64,000 bases of DNA, taken from NCBI RefSeq assembly GCF_000614975.1, contig NZ_BALM01000002.1, forward strand, positions 124,001 through 188,000, written 5' to 3'. A program made the position numbers and the translations under genes. The notes under the pieces were generated by a model. That model saw only the letters and a list, made by a program, of their open reading frames with translations, searched no databases and had not been told where the DNA came from. The DNA is from Shewanella marina JCM 15074. Lineage in GTDB: Bacteria; Pseudomonadota; Gammaproteobacteria; Enterobacterales; Shewanellaceae. Below, one piece after another: positions 30,735 to 39,110 of this stretch. The first letter of the stretch is position 1, and every line of letters starts with the position of its first letter.

Positions 30735-31319
30735 TTAGCTTGGCATGGTTAAATAATCAAATAACTTATTCGCAAGTTGTGCCAGTGTGCCTTTGGCTGG
30801 GTGAGTGTGTGACAGGGTTCTAATGCCATAAATGCCCATCATAAAGAATTGCGCGAGTTCGGTACTATCACAGTTATTCTTGAGTTCACCTGCTTGCTGA
30901 GCAAGCGCAAACTTGTTGGCAAGTGTAACTTCATATTGCTTTAGCATGGCACAAATGACTTGTTCAACTTCACTGTCTTGCTGCACGAGTTCACTTAATG
31001 CTTTTTGTAGTAAGCAATCCTTCACTTGCTCTCGTTCACATTCATCAACCACGTGTTGTAGATAGCACTTTATGCCTGCAAGTGTTGAATCTGTATTCGC
31101 AAATAGTGCTTCAAATTCAAGTAAGCGTTCATTACGGTAATGTTCTAGTGCGGCTAGCAGTAACCCTTTCTTATTGGTGAACGCACAGTAAATTGACCCC
31201 GGGTGCAAGCCCGTTGCTTGTTTTAAATCTTGCATACTGGTTTTGCTATAGCCTTTGGCTATAAACACTTCCATCGCTGCACGCAATACTTGTTGTTGGT
31301 CAAATTCAGCTTTACGCAT
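30735..31319 (-). CDS. TetR-family repressor
   Basis: The 194-residue regulator has an N-terminal helix-turn-helix (TSMQDLKQATGLHPGSIYCAFTNKKGLLLAAL, residues about 26-57) and a ligand domain with Cys residues (DECEREQVKDCLLQKAL). It diverges from an Old Yellow Enzyme gene followed by a CurA-like reductase, the arrangement of NemR-NemA-type electrophile-responsive systems. The two cysteines in the ligand domain are compatible with electrophile sensing, as an inference. A large palindrome between the genes is its likely operator. Confidence 0.88.
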   Translation of the reverse strand: MRKAEFDQQQVLRAAMEVFIAKGYSKTSMQDLKQATGLHPGSIYCAFTNKKGLLLAALEHYRNERLLEFEALFANTDSTLAGIKCYLQHVVDECEREQVKDCLLQKALSELVQQDSEVEQVICAMLKQYEVTLANKFALAQQAGELKNNCDSTELAQFFMMGIYGIRTLSHTHPAKGTLAQLANKLFDYLTMPS

Positions 31320-31382
31320 TAAGGGCTCTTACAAAGTTAAAGTGGCGTCATTCTATCGTATTTATTGACGCTGACAAAATTA

Positions 31383-31425
31383 TTTTGAATGAACGTTCAA
31401 ATATGTATTGAACGTTCGTTCAAAA
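31383..31425. promoter_or_regulatory. double-palindrome TetR operator
   Basis: Two 18-nt arms (31383-31400 and 31408-31425) are inverted with 17 of 18 matches around ATATGTA. Each arm also contains its own palindromic core, TGAACGTTCA at 31390-31399 and TGAACGTTCG at 31409-31418, spaced 19 bp centre to centre. It lies 64 bp from the tetR start and 45 bp from the OYE start, where it could control both. Confidence 0.8.
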
Positions 31426-31470
31426 AAGAATAGTGTAAATAGCATATTTTGCAATCAAGATGAGATCAGC

Positions 31471-32512
31471 ATGAACAATATCCTTTTCCAGCCGTTTAAA
31501 CTAAACGACACATTAACCTTAAATAACCGCATTGTGATGGCACCATTAACCCGTTGTATGGCGGATGATGAGCTAGTCCCAACCGATGCCATGGTCGAAT
31601 ATTATGGTCGTAGAGCTGATACAGGCTTAATTATTTCAGAAGCGACACTGATACGAGCAGATGGTCAGGCTATCCCAATACGCCGGGTTTATTCAATGAC
31701 AAGCAAATAGCGGGTTGGCGTAAAGTGACGGATAAAGTGCATCAAAATGGCGGCAAAATATTTGCTCAACTTTGGCACACCGGCCGCGTTGCCCATCCAT
31801 CATTCTTTGATGGTGAATATGTTCTAGCGCCATCCGCTATTGGTTTAGAAGGCACTTTGCCTCGTATGCGCCATTTGAGTTATACCGTGCCGAAAGCATT
31901 AACAGAAACCAAAATTGATCAATTGGTTGCTGATTTCGCTCAAGCTGCTGCTAATGCAATTGATGCAGGTTTTGATGGTGTGGAAATTCATGGAGCCAAT
32001 GGTTATTTGTTCGATCAATTTTTACATTATGCCAGTAACCAACGCCAAGATAAATTTGGTGAAACGCCTGAAAATATGGCGCGTTTTCCATTAATGGTGG
32101 TTGATGCAGTTTGTCAGCGTATTGGTCATGACAGAGTCGGCTTACGTCTTTCTCCTGCGGGTTATTTCAATATGACAGCAGATGCACGTGATCGTCAGGT
32201 ATTTGATTATTTACTGGCGCAATTACCACAACGTAACTTGGCTTATCTGCATGAAGGTATGTTTGATGACAGCTGGAGTTTGATTTCCTTGATGGTCGAG
32301 TCTCAAGTTATTTACGTGAGCATTATGCTGCAACGTTGATTGGTGTAGGTGGTTATAGTGCTGCTACTGGCAGTGATGCGATTCAAGCCGGTAAATTTGA
32401 TCTACTTGCTATCGGTCGCCCATTGATTGCCAATCCCGATTACGTTGCCAAATTGAAAAGTGGTGAACCTCTAATTGATTACTCTGATGAGATGCTTGCG
32501 CAGCTGATTTAA
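31471..32512 (+). CDS. Old Yellow Enzyme / NemA-like alkene reductase (two frameshifts)
   Basis: This FMN enzyme reduces activated C=C bonds and nitro compounds with NADPH. From the ATG at 31471 the N-terminus is standard (LFQPFKLNDTLTLNNRIVMAPLTRC). The frame breaks near 31678; one A added gives QAIPNTPGLFNDKQIAGW. The middle part (FAQLWHTGRVAHPSF, EIHGANGYLFDQFLH, LRLSPAGYF) is intact. A second break near 32281 needs one T to give DDSWSFDFLDGRVSSYLREHY, and the C-terminus (AGKFDLLAIGRPLIANPDYV) ends at 32512. The restored length is about 347 residues. All catalytic regions, including the active-site His-Asn pair in HGAN, are kept. Confidence 0.88.
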
Positions 32513-32533
32513 CGGTATAACTGGATATTGAAT

Positions 32534-33565
32534 ATGAATACATTAATGAATCGCCGTTTGGTATTGGCATCGCGTCCCGAAGGGATGTCTATTGCGAGTG
32601 ATTTTCGTCTTGAAACTGTTGCTACGCCCATGCCAACTGATGGCGAAGTTTTACTGCGAAGTGTCTATTTATCCCTTGATCCTTATATGCGTGGCCGTAT
32701 GAGTGATAAAGCCTCATATGCTGATCCCGTTGCGATTAATGACGTGATGGTTGGGGCAACCGTATGTCAGGTGGTTGAATCTAAGCATGCCGACTTTGTC
32801 AAAGGCGAGTGGGTACTGGCTTATACTGGCTGGCAAGATTATGGCATTTCTAATGGTGAAGGTCTGATTAAGATTGATGCCAATGTGATGCAACCGTCAT
32901 ATGCGCTTGGCATATTGGGTATGACGGGGTTTACGGCTTATATGGGCTTGCTTGATATTGGTCAACCCAAAGCGGGTGAGACTTTAGTTGTGGCTGCTGC
33001 AACAGGTGCGGTTGGCGCTACGGTGGGTCAAATAGGAAAAATTAAGGGTTGTCGTGTAGTGGGGATTGCTGGTGGCGCCGAGAAATGTGCTTATGCTAAG
33101 CAAACACTCGGTTTTGATGAGTGTATCGATCATTTGGCTGATGATTTTGCAGAGCAGCTTGCTCAAGCTTGTGATAACGGCATTGATGTTTATTTTGAGA
33201 ATGTAGGCGGTAAAGTATTTGATGCGGTGCTACCGTTACTTAATACCGGAGCGCGTATTCCTGTTTGTGGCTTGATCTCACAATATAATGCGACAGCCTT
33301 GCCTGATGGTCCAGATCGCATGTCTATGTTAGTGGCCACCTTGTTAATTAAGCGCATTAAGATGCAAGGTTTTATTATTTTTGATGATTATGCGCCTCGT
33401 TATAATGAGTTTGCACAACAAATGGCAACGTGGTTAGCCAGTGGTGAGATTAAATACCGAGAAGATAAGGTGACGGGGTTGGAGAATGCACCTGAAGCAT
33501 TTTTAACACTGTTTAACGGTAAAAATTTTGGTAAGTTAGTCGTGCAAGTTAATCAGCCGCTATAA
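32534..33565 (+). CDS. CurA-like NADP-dependent medium-chain oxidoreductase
   Basis: This zinc-free MDR-family reductase of 343 residues is like E. coli CurA (345). It should use NADPH to reduce enones. The N-terminal part has LSLDPYMRGRM; the nucleotide-binding site is VVAAATGAVGATVGQIGKIKGCRVVGIAGG in parts (about residues 150-180), followed by VYFENVGGKVFDAVL. It lies 21 bases after the OYE gene, with which it shares the TetR-controlled promoter, so both probably detoxify unsaturated carbonyls. The start is the ATG at 32534; a Met four codons later is possible. Confidence 0.88.
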   Translation: MNTLMNRRLVLASRPEGMSIASDFRLETVATPMPTDGEVLLRSVYLSLDPYMRGRMSDKASYADPVAINDVMVGATVCQVVESKHADFVKGEWVLAYTGWQDYGISNGEGLIKIDANVMQPSYALGILGMTGFTAYMGLLDIGQPKAGETLVVAAATGAVGATVGQIGKIKGCRVVGIAGGAEKCAYAKQTLGFDECIDHLADDFAEQLAQACDNGIDVYFENVGGKVFDAVLPLLNTGARIPVCGLISQYNATALPDGPDRMSMLVATLLIKRIKMQGFIIFDDYAPRYNEFAQQMATWLASGEIKYREDKVTGLENAPEAFLTLFNGKNFGKLVVQVNQPL

Positions 33566-33586
33566 CGTACCATTGATGTTATTGTG

Positions 33587-33613
33587 AAAAAGGAGCCTAA
33601 CGGCTCCTTTTTT
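33587..33613 (+). terminator. terminator after the curA-like gene
   Basis: A perfect 11-bp stem (33587-33597 with 33602-33612) with loop TAAC ends in a run of seven T. Confidence 0.92.
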
Positions 33614-33683
33614 GTTGCCAAAATATCAAGGAAAATGATGACGCTGACTTATTTTTTTGCGCTAATTAAGGTATAACGTCGCT

Positions 33684-34535
33684 ATGAAAACTCCAAAATG
33701 TTTACAGCCACTTGTTGAAGATGGCTTAGTTGACGAAGTCATTAGTCAATTAATGAGTGGCAAAGAAGCCACTGTCTATATGGTGCAGAGCGGCGATAAT
33801 ATCCGCTGCGCAAAAGTGTATAAAGAAGCGCTACAACGTAGTTTTAAAAAGGCTGCGCAATATCAAGAAGGACGCAAGAGTAAAAATAGTCGCCGTGGTC
33901 GTGCCATGGAGAAAGGCTCTAAATATGGTCGTGAACAACAAGAAAAAGCGTGGCAAAGTGCCGAAGTTGATGCTTTATATAAATGTGCCGCAGCGGGAGT
34001 AAGAGTTCCTATACCATATGGTTGTTTTGATGGTGTGTTATTGATGGAGCTTATTACGGATAGCAATGGTGATGTAGCGCCGCGACTCAATGATGTCAGC
34101 TTTACAGCGCAAGAGGCGATACGCGATCACGCCAAGATGATGGTTTATATCACTCGTATGTTGTGCGCGGGTATTGTGCATGGTGATTTATCCGAGTTTA
34201 ACGTACTGGTTGATAGCGATGGCCCTGTTATTATCGACTTACCGCAAGCGGTTGATGCCTCAGCTAACAATAACGCTAAAGCGATGCTTGCTCGTGATGT
34301 CGACAATATTACTCACTATTATGGTCAGTTTGCGCCGCCGTTATTACAGACTAAATATGCACAAGAGATTTGGGCGTTATATGAAGCCGGCGAGTTAACC
34401 CCTGATACTCCGCTAACAGGTCAATTTGTTGAAGATACTCGTTTAGCTGACGTTAATACTGTGCTTGATGAGATTAAAGCGGCATATGAGGAAGAGCAAG
34501 AGCGGCTTGAACGTATAAGTGACGCAGAGCAGTAA
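33684..34535 (+). CDS. RIO1-family serine kinase
   Basis: The 283-residue protein is of the bacterial RIO1/PA4780 type. The ATP-binding region is GKEATVYMVQSGDNIRCAKVYK (shortened; Lys in CAKVYK). The catalytic loop is GIVHGDLSEFNVLV and the metal-binding Asp lies in VIIDLPQAVD. A basic insert follows the lysine strand (RKSKNSRRGRAMEKGSKYG). The substrate is unknown; eukaryotic RIO kinases act in ribosome maturation. No partner gene stands next to it here. Confidence 0.88.
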   Translation: MKTPKCLQPLVEDGLVDEVISQLMSGKEATVYMVQSGDNIRCAKVYKEALQRSFKKAAQYQEGRKSKNSRRGRAMEKGSKYGREQQEKAWQSAEVDALYKCAAAGVRVPIPYGCFDGVLLMELITDSNGDVAPRLNDVSFTAQEAIRDHAKMMVYITRMLCAGIVHGDLSEFNVLVDSDGPVIIDLPQAVDASANNNAKAMLARDVDNITHYYGQFAPPLLQTKYAQEIWALYEAGELTPDTPLTGQFVEDTRLADVNTVLDEIKAAYEEEQERLERISDAEQ

Positions 34536-34791
34536 TACTGTGGGGTGGTTGAATATTTCATTACCTATTTATTGATCTAATTACGTTTTTTATAGTACTA
34601 ATTTTCAGTTTGTATAAGCCTAAATAAGCATTTTGCGAGGTAGGGCAATGATTGCTTAGTTTGGGTGACTCAGTTAACAATCTTATGACGAAAACGACTA
34701 AAAAACTTGGCTTCATTTTTGATTTAATCAATGATAGCAGCAGCTTTTTTGCTGCTATCAAGTAGCCCTAATTTAGAATGAGAACAAGAAT
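34536..34791. other. spacer with a perfect stem-loop before the DUF3144 gene
   Basis: These 256 bases hold no gene I can support. A perfect 10-bp stem TGATAGCAGC / GCTGCTATCA (34732-34741 with 34751-34760) encloses a loop with six T. It ends 31 bases before the DUF3144 start. There is no T-run after the stem, so it does not look like a standard terminator. Confidence 0.5.
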
Positions 34792-35083
34792 ATGAGTGAT
34801 GGAATGTTAACAAAAGAGTTTTATGCAAGAGCTGATGAAGTGATTGCTGTAGCTAACAAGCAAGTTAAAGATGCTGATGTTGGCGCTGTGAGTTCATCAA
34901 CTCTATATGCCGCGGCACGTTATAATGCATTTAATGTTGCTGCAATGGCTGAAAGCTTAGAAGAGTTTAAAGGTGAGAAAGATGAAGCAATTCGCTTTTT
35001 TATCTGAGCAATATAAAAAGATGTTGGTTGAGAATATTGATGAGTACATCGCTAATTACGACAAGTACAATCCACATCTATAA
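34792..35083 (+). CDS. DUF3144-family small protein (one frameshift)
   Basis: The frame from 34792 encodes an Ala-rich helical protein (MSDGMLTKEFYARADEVIAV...FNVAAMAESLEEFKGEKDEAIRF) and stops early at 35007. In the next frame the expected C-terminus follows: LSEQYKKMLVENIDEYIANYDKYN, ending at 35083. A run of six T at 34996-35001 in place of five explains the break, so the restored protein is about 96 residues. It is the only apparent insertion among the breaks in this window. DUF3144 proteins have no known function; the sequence suggests a soluble helical bundle. Confidence 0.72.
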
Positions 35084-35247
35084 TTCGCCGTAGTATTGAT
35101 ATTGAGTCATGGTATTTATTCAAGGTGTTTATTCGTAAATAATTGACTCATTTGGTTTAAAATCTACGCAGTTAGGGCAACTCATAGTTGGTCGTTGCCC
35201 TTAAACACGTTATGTTGGCTACAATATTCAATATAACGAGAAATCCG

Positions 35248-35663
35248 ATGGTTGTTGCAGGTCTATTTTTAAAAGCAAATGAATGCCGAGTTGTCACGTT
35301 AACGGGCACTCGCACAGAACATCAATTGCTTGCTCCTAAGCTTAATAAGCTCGCATTAGTTAAAAATCCCACCCAAGCTGACGTGACTGAGTTTATCCAA
35401 TCATTTAAAGCCTATTGCCTTGAACATCAAGTTGAACAAGTGGTCATTAATCGCCGTGCTACCAGTGGTCAAGCGCGGGCGGAGCTGGTACTTTTCTTCT
35501 CGAAGGCGTATTACTCGCTGTTAGCCCTGTTGCGGTTGAGTTGGTTCATCCGGCGACGATTCGAGCAACGGATAAACGTTCAGGTACAAATAAGTCGGTT
35601 AAGCCTAAAACAGTCGATTTAGGTAAGGCTTATGATCTTGCCTATGAGTTACTGCCTGAGTAA
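35248..35663 (+). CDS. DUF3010-family protein (one frameshift)
   Basis: From the ATG at 35248 (MVVAGLFLKANECRVVTLTG) the frame follows the DUF3010 pattern through LNKLALVKNPTQADVTEFIQSF and VEQVVINRRATSGQARA. It breaks near 35481; adding one G gives GAGTFLLEGVLLAVSPVAVELVHP (shortened) and runs to ELLPE and the stop at 35663, in total 138 residues. The fold looks like an RNase H-type alpha/beta domain by strand pattern, but that is only an impression, and no function is known. An upstream in-frame start at 35188 is unlikely. Confidence 0.72.
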
Positions 35664-35787
35664 TGGTATTAGCTCACAAAAAACAATACTACTAATGTTG
35701 TATGCTGTTGGCTTGATTATAATCAGCGTCTTATAACAATAGGCTAGTCTATGGTTAATTTCGTTGAGCTATTAAGGGAAACTTAAA

Positions 35788-36360
35788 ATGGCAAGTAAAC
35801 AAAATAACGGTTTTACATTAGTTGAATTGGTTGTGGTTATCATCATACTTGGAATTATTAGTGTTATTGCTATCCCTAAATTTATCAATTTACAAGATGA
35901 TGCGCAGCGCGCCAGTATTAAAGGTCAATTTGCCGCATTTGATTCAGCCGTTAAGCTTTATCATTCATTATGGCTAACTGGCAGTCATCAGGGACGGGTG
36001 GAGAACCTTGCTAATTATGGCGATGGTACTATTGATTCTTCACCTACGGGTTATCCTTGGGGCGTCGATGCAATATATTCGCCAGATACTACTGAGCATG
36101 GACAATACTATGCTTGTATTGAGTTATGGCAGGGTTTAACCGATAACAGCACCACGGCAGAAGGTACCGATCAAGATAATCATATTGGTATTATTGATTC
36201 TGATATCGGTGTTACTTATACCACTGATACTTGTATTTATGTTGCCGCTTATTTTGTACAGAATAAACAAGATACCTTACAAATGGTTTATAACCACAAT
36301 ACTGGTGATATTGAGGTGAATAATGCGGCTTATGAGTCAGTAAAAGATAAACAGTTATAA
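35788..36360 (+). CDS. orphan type IV prepilin-like protein
   Basis: The 190-residue protein has a classic class III signal: a short basic leader MASKQNNG cut before FTLVELVVVIIILGIISVIA, with the Glu at +5. A long helix leads into a globular domain with two Cys (YYACIELW and TDTCIYVAAYF) that likely form the disulfide loop. It resembles MSHA-type minor pilins and T2SS pseudopilins. No other pilus gene is near, so it may be a minor pilin used by a machine encoded elsewhere. AGGGA lies before the ATG. Confidence 0.85.
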   Translation: MASKQNNGFTLVELVVVIIILGIISVIAIPKFINLQDDAQRASIKGQFAAFDSAVKLYHSLWLTGSHQGRVENLANYGDGTIDSSPTGYPWGVDAIYSPDTTEHGQYYACIELWQGLTDNSTTAEGTDQDNHIGIIDSDIGVTYTTDTCIYVAAYFVQNKQDTLQMVYNHNTGDIEVNNAAYESVKDKQL

Positions 36361-36725
36361 TAATTTTTAGTAGACTAAATCTAATAAAATATATTGTTTA
36401 TTAGATTTAGTTAATTGATATGTAATAAAATTTCTATAAAGTTATTGTGAGATCAATATAAGACATTATTCAATGTGTATTGAACTAAATAACATCTGCA
36501 ATATAATCATACAATAATATATTACTTGTTATAATTATTATTAAACATTATTTATTTTGATATCAGAAGTGTTATTAAACCCTCGCATGTCAAGCTGATT
36601 AAGATTAATTGATAATAATTTATTAGTTAGTGATTAAATATACTTGTTAACGTGATGTAGATCGCTTGCTGCATTTTAACCGATATATACACTGCCTCGG
36701 TGCTTATTTTATTGGATCAAAATGT
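36361..36725. other. AT-rich regulatory spacer upstream of nupC
   Basis: About 365 bases without a gene I can support, very AT-rich. It carries a CRP-like site near its end, listed separately. No clear terminator for the prepilin gene is seen. Confidence 0.5.
36651..36666. promoter_or_regulatory. CRP-like site upstream of nupC
   Basis: CGTGATGTAGATCGCT matches the CRP consensus TGTGATCTAGATCACA at 12 of 16 positions, including the TGA and TC cores. It is centred about 67 bases before the nupC start. nupC of E. coli is CRP/CytR controlled, which fits; the call is by eye. Confidence 0.5.
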
Positions 36726-37961
36726 ATGGAAGTTTTCATCAGTTTATTAGGTATGTTGACCTTAATTGGCTTGGCTGTTTTGTTTTCTGAAAATCGTCGT
36801 GCGATTAATATTCGTACTGTGGTAGGTGCCTTAATTTTCCAAGTGTGCTTTGGTGCGTTTGTGATGTATGTACCAGCAGGTCAGGCCATGCTTGATAGCA
36901 TCTCCGCTGGTGTGATGCATGTGATTAATTATGGTAATCAGGGCTTAACATTTTTATTCGGTAACCTCGCCAATTTCAGTGTCGGCTTTATCTTCGTGAT
37001 TAACGTCTTGTGTGTTGTTGTGTTTATCTCATCTGTTATCGCCGTGCTGTATTATCTTGGCATTATGCAGTGGGTTATTGGTATTGTCGGTGGCTGTTTA
37101 GCTAAAATTTTAGGCACAAGTCATGCCGAGTCATTGTCGGCTACCGCAAATATTATGGTTGGTCCGATTGAAGCGCCATCTATGGTGAGACCCTTTATTA
37201 AAGGCATGACGAAATCTGAATTGTTTGCCGTGATGGCGGGTGGTTTAGGCTCGGTAGCTGGTGGCACCATGATTGGTTATATCAATTTGGGGGTGGATGT
37301 TAAATATGTGCTAACTGCCGCCTTTATGACTGCGCCTGCGGGGTTACTGTTTGCTAAGTTAATTTGGCCTGAAACTGAAACGCCTAATAATGACATCAAA
37401 CGCGCGATGGATGAGCTAGAAGATAAGCCTGCGAACGTACTTGATGCCGCAGCAAGCGGCGCCGCTATGGGGATGCAACAAGTCCTAGGCGTATCAGCAT
37501 TACTGATTGCGTTTGTCGGCTTAGTTTCACTGGTTAATGGCATGATTGGCGGTGCGGGCGCATGGTTTGGTTTTGATAATTTATCACTGCAAGCTATTTT
37601 AGGGGTATTGCTTGCACCTTTGGCTTGGATACTGGGTGTACCTTGGAGTGAAGCAACCACAGCGGCATCATTTATTGGCCAAAAAATGGTGATTAACGAG
37701 TTTGTGGCTTATGTTGACTTTATCAAGGTTGCCGATCAGTTATCTGAAAAAACTCAAGTGATTATCAGTTTTGCGCTTTGTGGTTTTGCTAACTTAGGGG
37801 CATTAGCGATGGTGATTGGTGGGTTAGCGTCATTAGCACCTGAACGTCGTAAAGATTTAGGCGAGATTGGTGCTAAAGCATTGATTGCCGCAACGTTAGC
37901 GAACTTAATGAGCGGAACCATTGCAGGTTTACTGTTCAGTATTGGTCAGTTAGCGGCTTAA
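36726..37961 (+). CDS. nupC: NupC-type concentrative nucleoside transporter
   Basis: The 411-residue inner-membrane protein of the CNT family imports nucleosides with protons or sodium. The first helix starts MEVFISLLGMLTLIGLAVL. The substrate-binding segments GTSHAESLSATANIMVGPIEAP (shortened) and PWSEATTAASFIGQKMVINEFVAY (shortened) are typical. The start is the ATG at 36726; the frame upstream (from 36666) would add 20 residues ahead of the first helix without support. Confidence 0.92.
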   Translation: MEVFISLLGMLTLIGLAVLFSENRRAINIRTVVGALIFQVCFGAFVMYVPAGQAMLDSISAGVMHVINYGNQGLTFLFGNLANFSVGFIFVINVLCVVVFISSVIAVLYYLGIMQWVIGIVGGCLAKILGTSHAESLSATANIMVGPIEAPSMVRPFIKGMTKSELFAVMAGGLGSVAGGTMIGYINLGVDVKYVLTAAFMTAPAGLLFAKLIWPETETPNNDIKRAMDELEDKPANVLDAAASGAAMGMQQVLGVSALLIAFVGLVSLVNGMIGGAGAWFGFDNLSLQAILGVLLAPLAWILGVPWSEATTAASFIGQKMVINEFVAYVDFIKVADQLSEKTQVIISFALCGFANLGALAMVIGGLASLAPERRKDLGEIGAKALIAATLANLMSGTIAGLLFSIGQLAA

Positions 37962-37992
37962 AAAAGCGCAAATTAAGAATAATGACTATGAC

Positions 37993-38022
37993 TAAAGCCG
38001 CTATAAATTAGCGGCTTTATCT
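37993..38022 (+). terminator. terminator of nupC
   Basis: A perfect 11-bp stem TAAAGCCGCTA / TAGCGGCTTTA (37993-38003 with 38009-38019) has a 5-nt loop; the tail TCTT is short. Confidence 0.7.
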
Positions 38023-38061
38023 TGTTATACTGATGTTCATCTCTTCTTTATTTCTTTCCCT

Positions 38062-38655
38062 ATGAATCTGGCATTATTTGATTTTGATGGCACCATTACC
38101 GATGCCGATATCTACTCAAAATTTATCCGTTATTCAGCCACAAAAACGCGATTTGTCTTTGGTGGCTTAGCGGTATTACCTCATTACTGTTTATATCGCT
38201 TAGGACTTTATCCAGCTTATAAAATGCGCCCAAGAGTGACTCGTAACGCTTTTAAGGGACGCATGGCGAATGATGTTAAGACGATAGGGCTGCATTTTGC
38301 TGAAACGGTTATTCCAGCATTTGTGCGGGATAATATGTTGGCTAAAATTCACTGGCATTTAGCACAAGGTGATAAAGTCATTGTGGTATCGGCATCATTG
38401 GATTTGTACTTAAAGCCTTGGTGTGATTCGTTAGGAATTGAGTTACTTTGCAGTGAATTAGAAGTCATTAACGGTCGTTATAGCGGTCAATATCAACAAG
38501 GTGATTGCAGCCGAGAGACTAAAGCCAAACGAATTAAAGACTATGTGATGTTAGAGCAGTTTGCGTATATTTATGCCTATGGTGACACCCCTGAAGATTT
38601 AGCGATGCTAGCGCTTGCTGATGAGCAATATATGCAGGGAGTACGGATCAAATAG
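38062..38655 (+). CDS. HAD-IB family phosphatase
   Basis: The 197-residue protein has all HAD motifs: DFDGTIT at residues 7-13 (nucleophile Asp7), VIVVSASLDLYL for motif II, a Lys in SRETKAKRIKDY for motif III and YGDTPEDLAML for motif IV. It is of the SerB/HAD-IB type with a helical cap. The substrate is unknown; phosphoserine-like or phosphatidylglycerophosphate-like substrates are possible. Confidence 0.82.
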   Translation: MNLALFDFDGTITDADIYSKFIRYSATKTRFVFGGLAVLPHYCLYRLGLYPAYKMRPRVTRNAFKGRMANDVKTIGLHFAETVIPAFVRDNMLAKIHWHLAQGDKVIVVSASLDLYLKPWCDSLGIELLCSELEVINGRYSGQYQQGDCSRETKAKRIKDYVMLEQFAYIYAYGDTPEDLAMLALADEQYMQGVRIK

Positions 38656-38772
38656 CAATTAAATTTCTACTTTGTTTTTAGTCGTTATTGTGAACCTGAT
38701 TGAGTTTATTTTAAGCAAACTATGCTGTAGTGATACAAGTGTGGTTAATAGCTTAACAGGGATAGGTAGGAA

Positions 38773-39030
38773 ATGGATTTCTTGCAGTATTATGGTATCG
38801 ATTGGCTAGCAATGAGCTTAACTTTTTTAGCGATTTGGCAAGTAGGTAATAAAAACAAAATAGGTTTTATTTTTATGATTGCCGGCAATTTAAGCTGTGT
38901 ACTATTAGGGTACATGACCGCCAGTGTCGCTATGGTTGTGGCAAACTTTTTATTTTTCTTAATGAATGTGTGGGCAGTCATCAAGTGGTCTCGGCCAGCG
39001 CATATTGAGCCCGACGTTGCCGTTAAATAG
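38773..39030 (+). CDS. small membrane protein, PnuC-like in parts
   Basis: The 85-residue protein has three hydrophobic helices separated by short polar turns (GNKNKIG, and NLSCVLLGYM between helices 2 and 3) and a charged tail. The pattern 'YGIDWLAM...GNKNKIGF.....GNL' recalls part of PnuC-type transporters, but it is far shorter, and I would not assign transport. Its ATG follows AGGTAGGAA. Confidence 0.6.
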   Translation: MDFLQYYGIDWLAMSLTFLAIWQVGNKNKIGFIFMIAGNLSCVLLGYMTASVAMVVANFLFFLMNVWAVIKWSRPAHIEPDVAVK

Positions 39031-39060
39031 GGACTATCTAGTCTGTGATATCAATAGACA

Positions 39061-39088
39061 AAAATGCCGCCATAATAGGCGGCATTTT
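39061..39088. terminator. bidirectional terminator between the small membrane gene and the TDT gene
   Basis: A perfect 11-bp stem (39061-39071 with 39078-39088) with loop ATAATA has four A on one flank and four T on the other. It lies between convergent genes. Confidence 0.88.
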
Positions 39089-39110
39089 GATTGATATTGA
39101 ATAAATTAGA

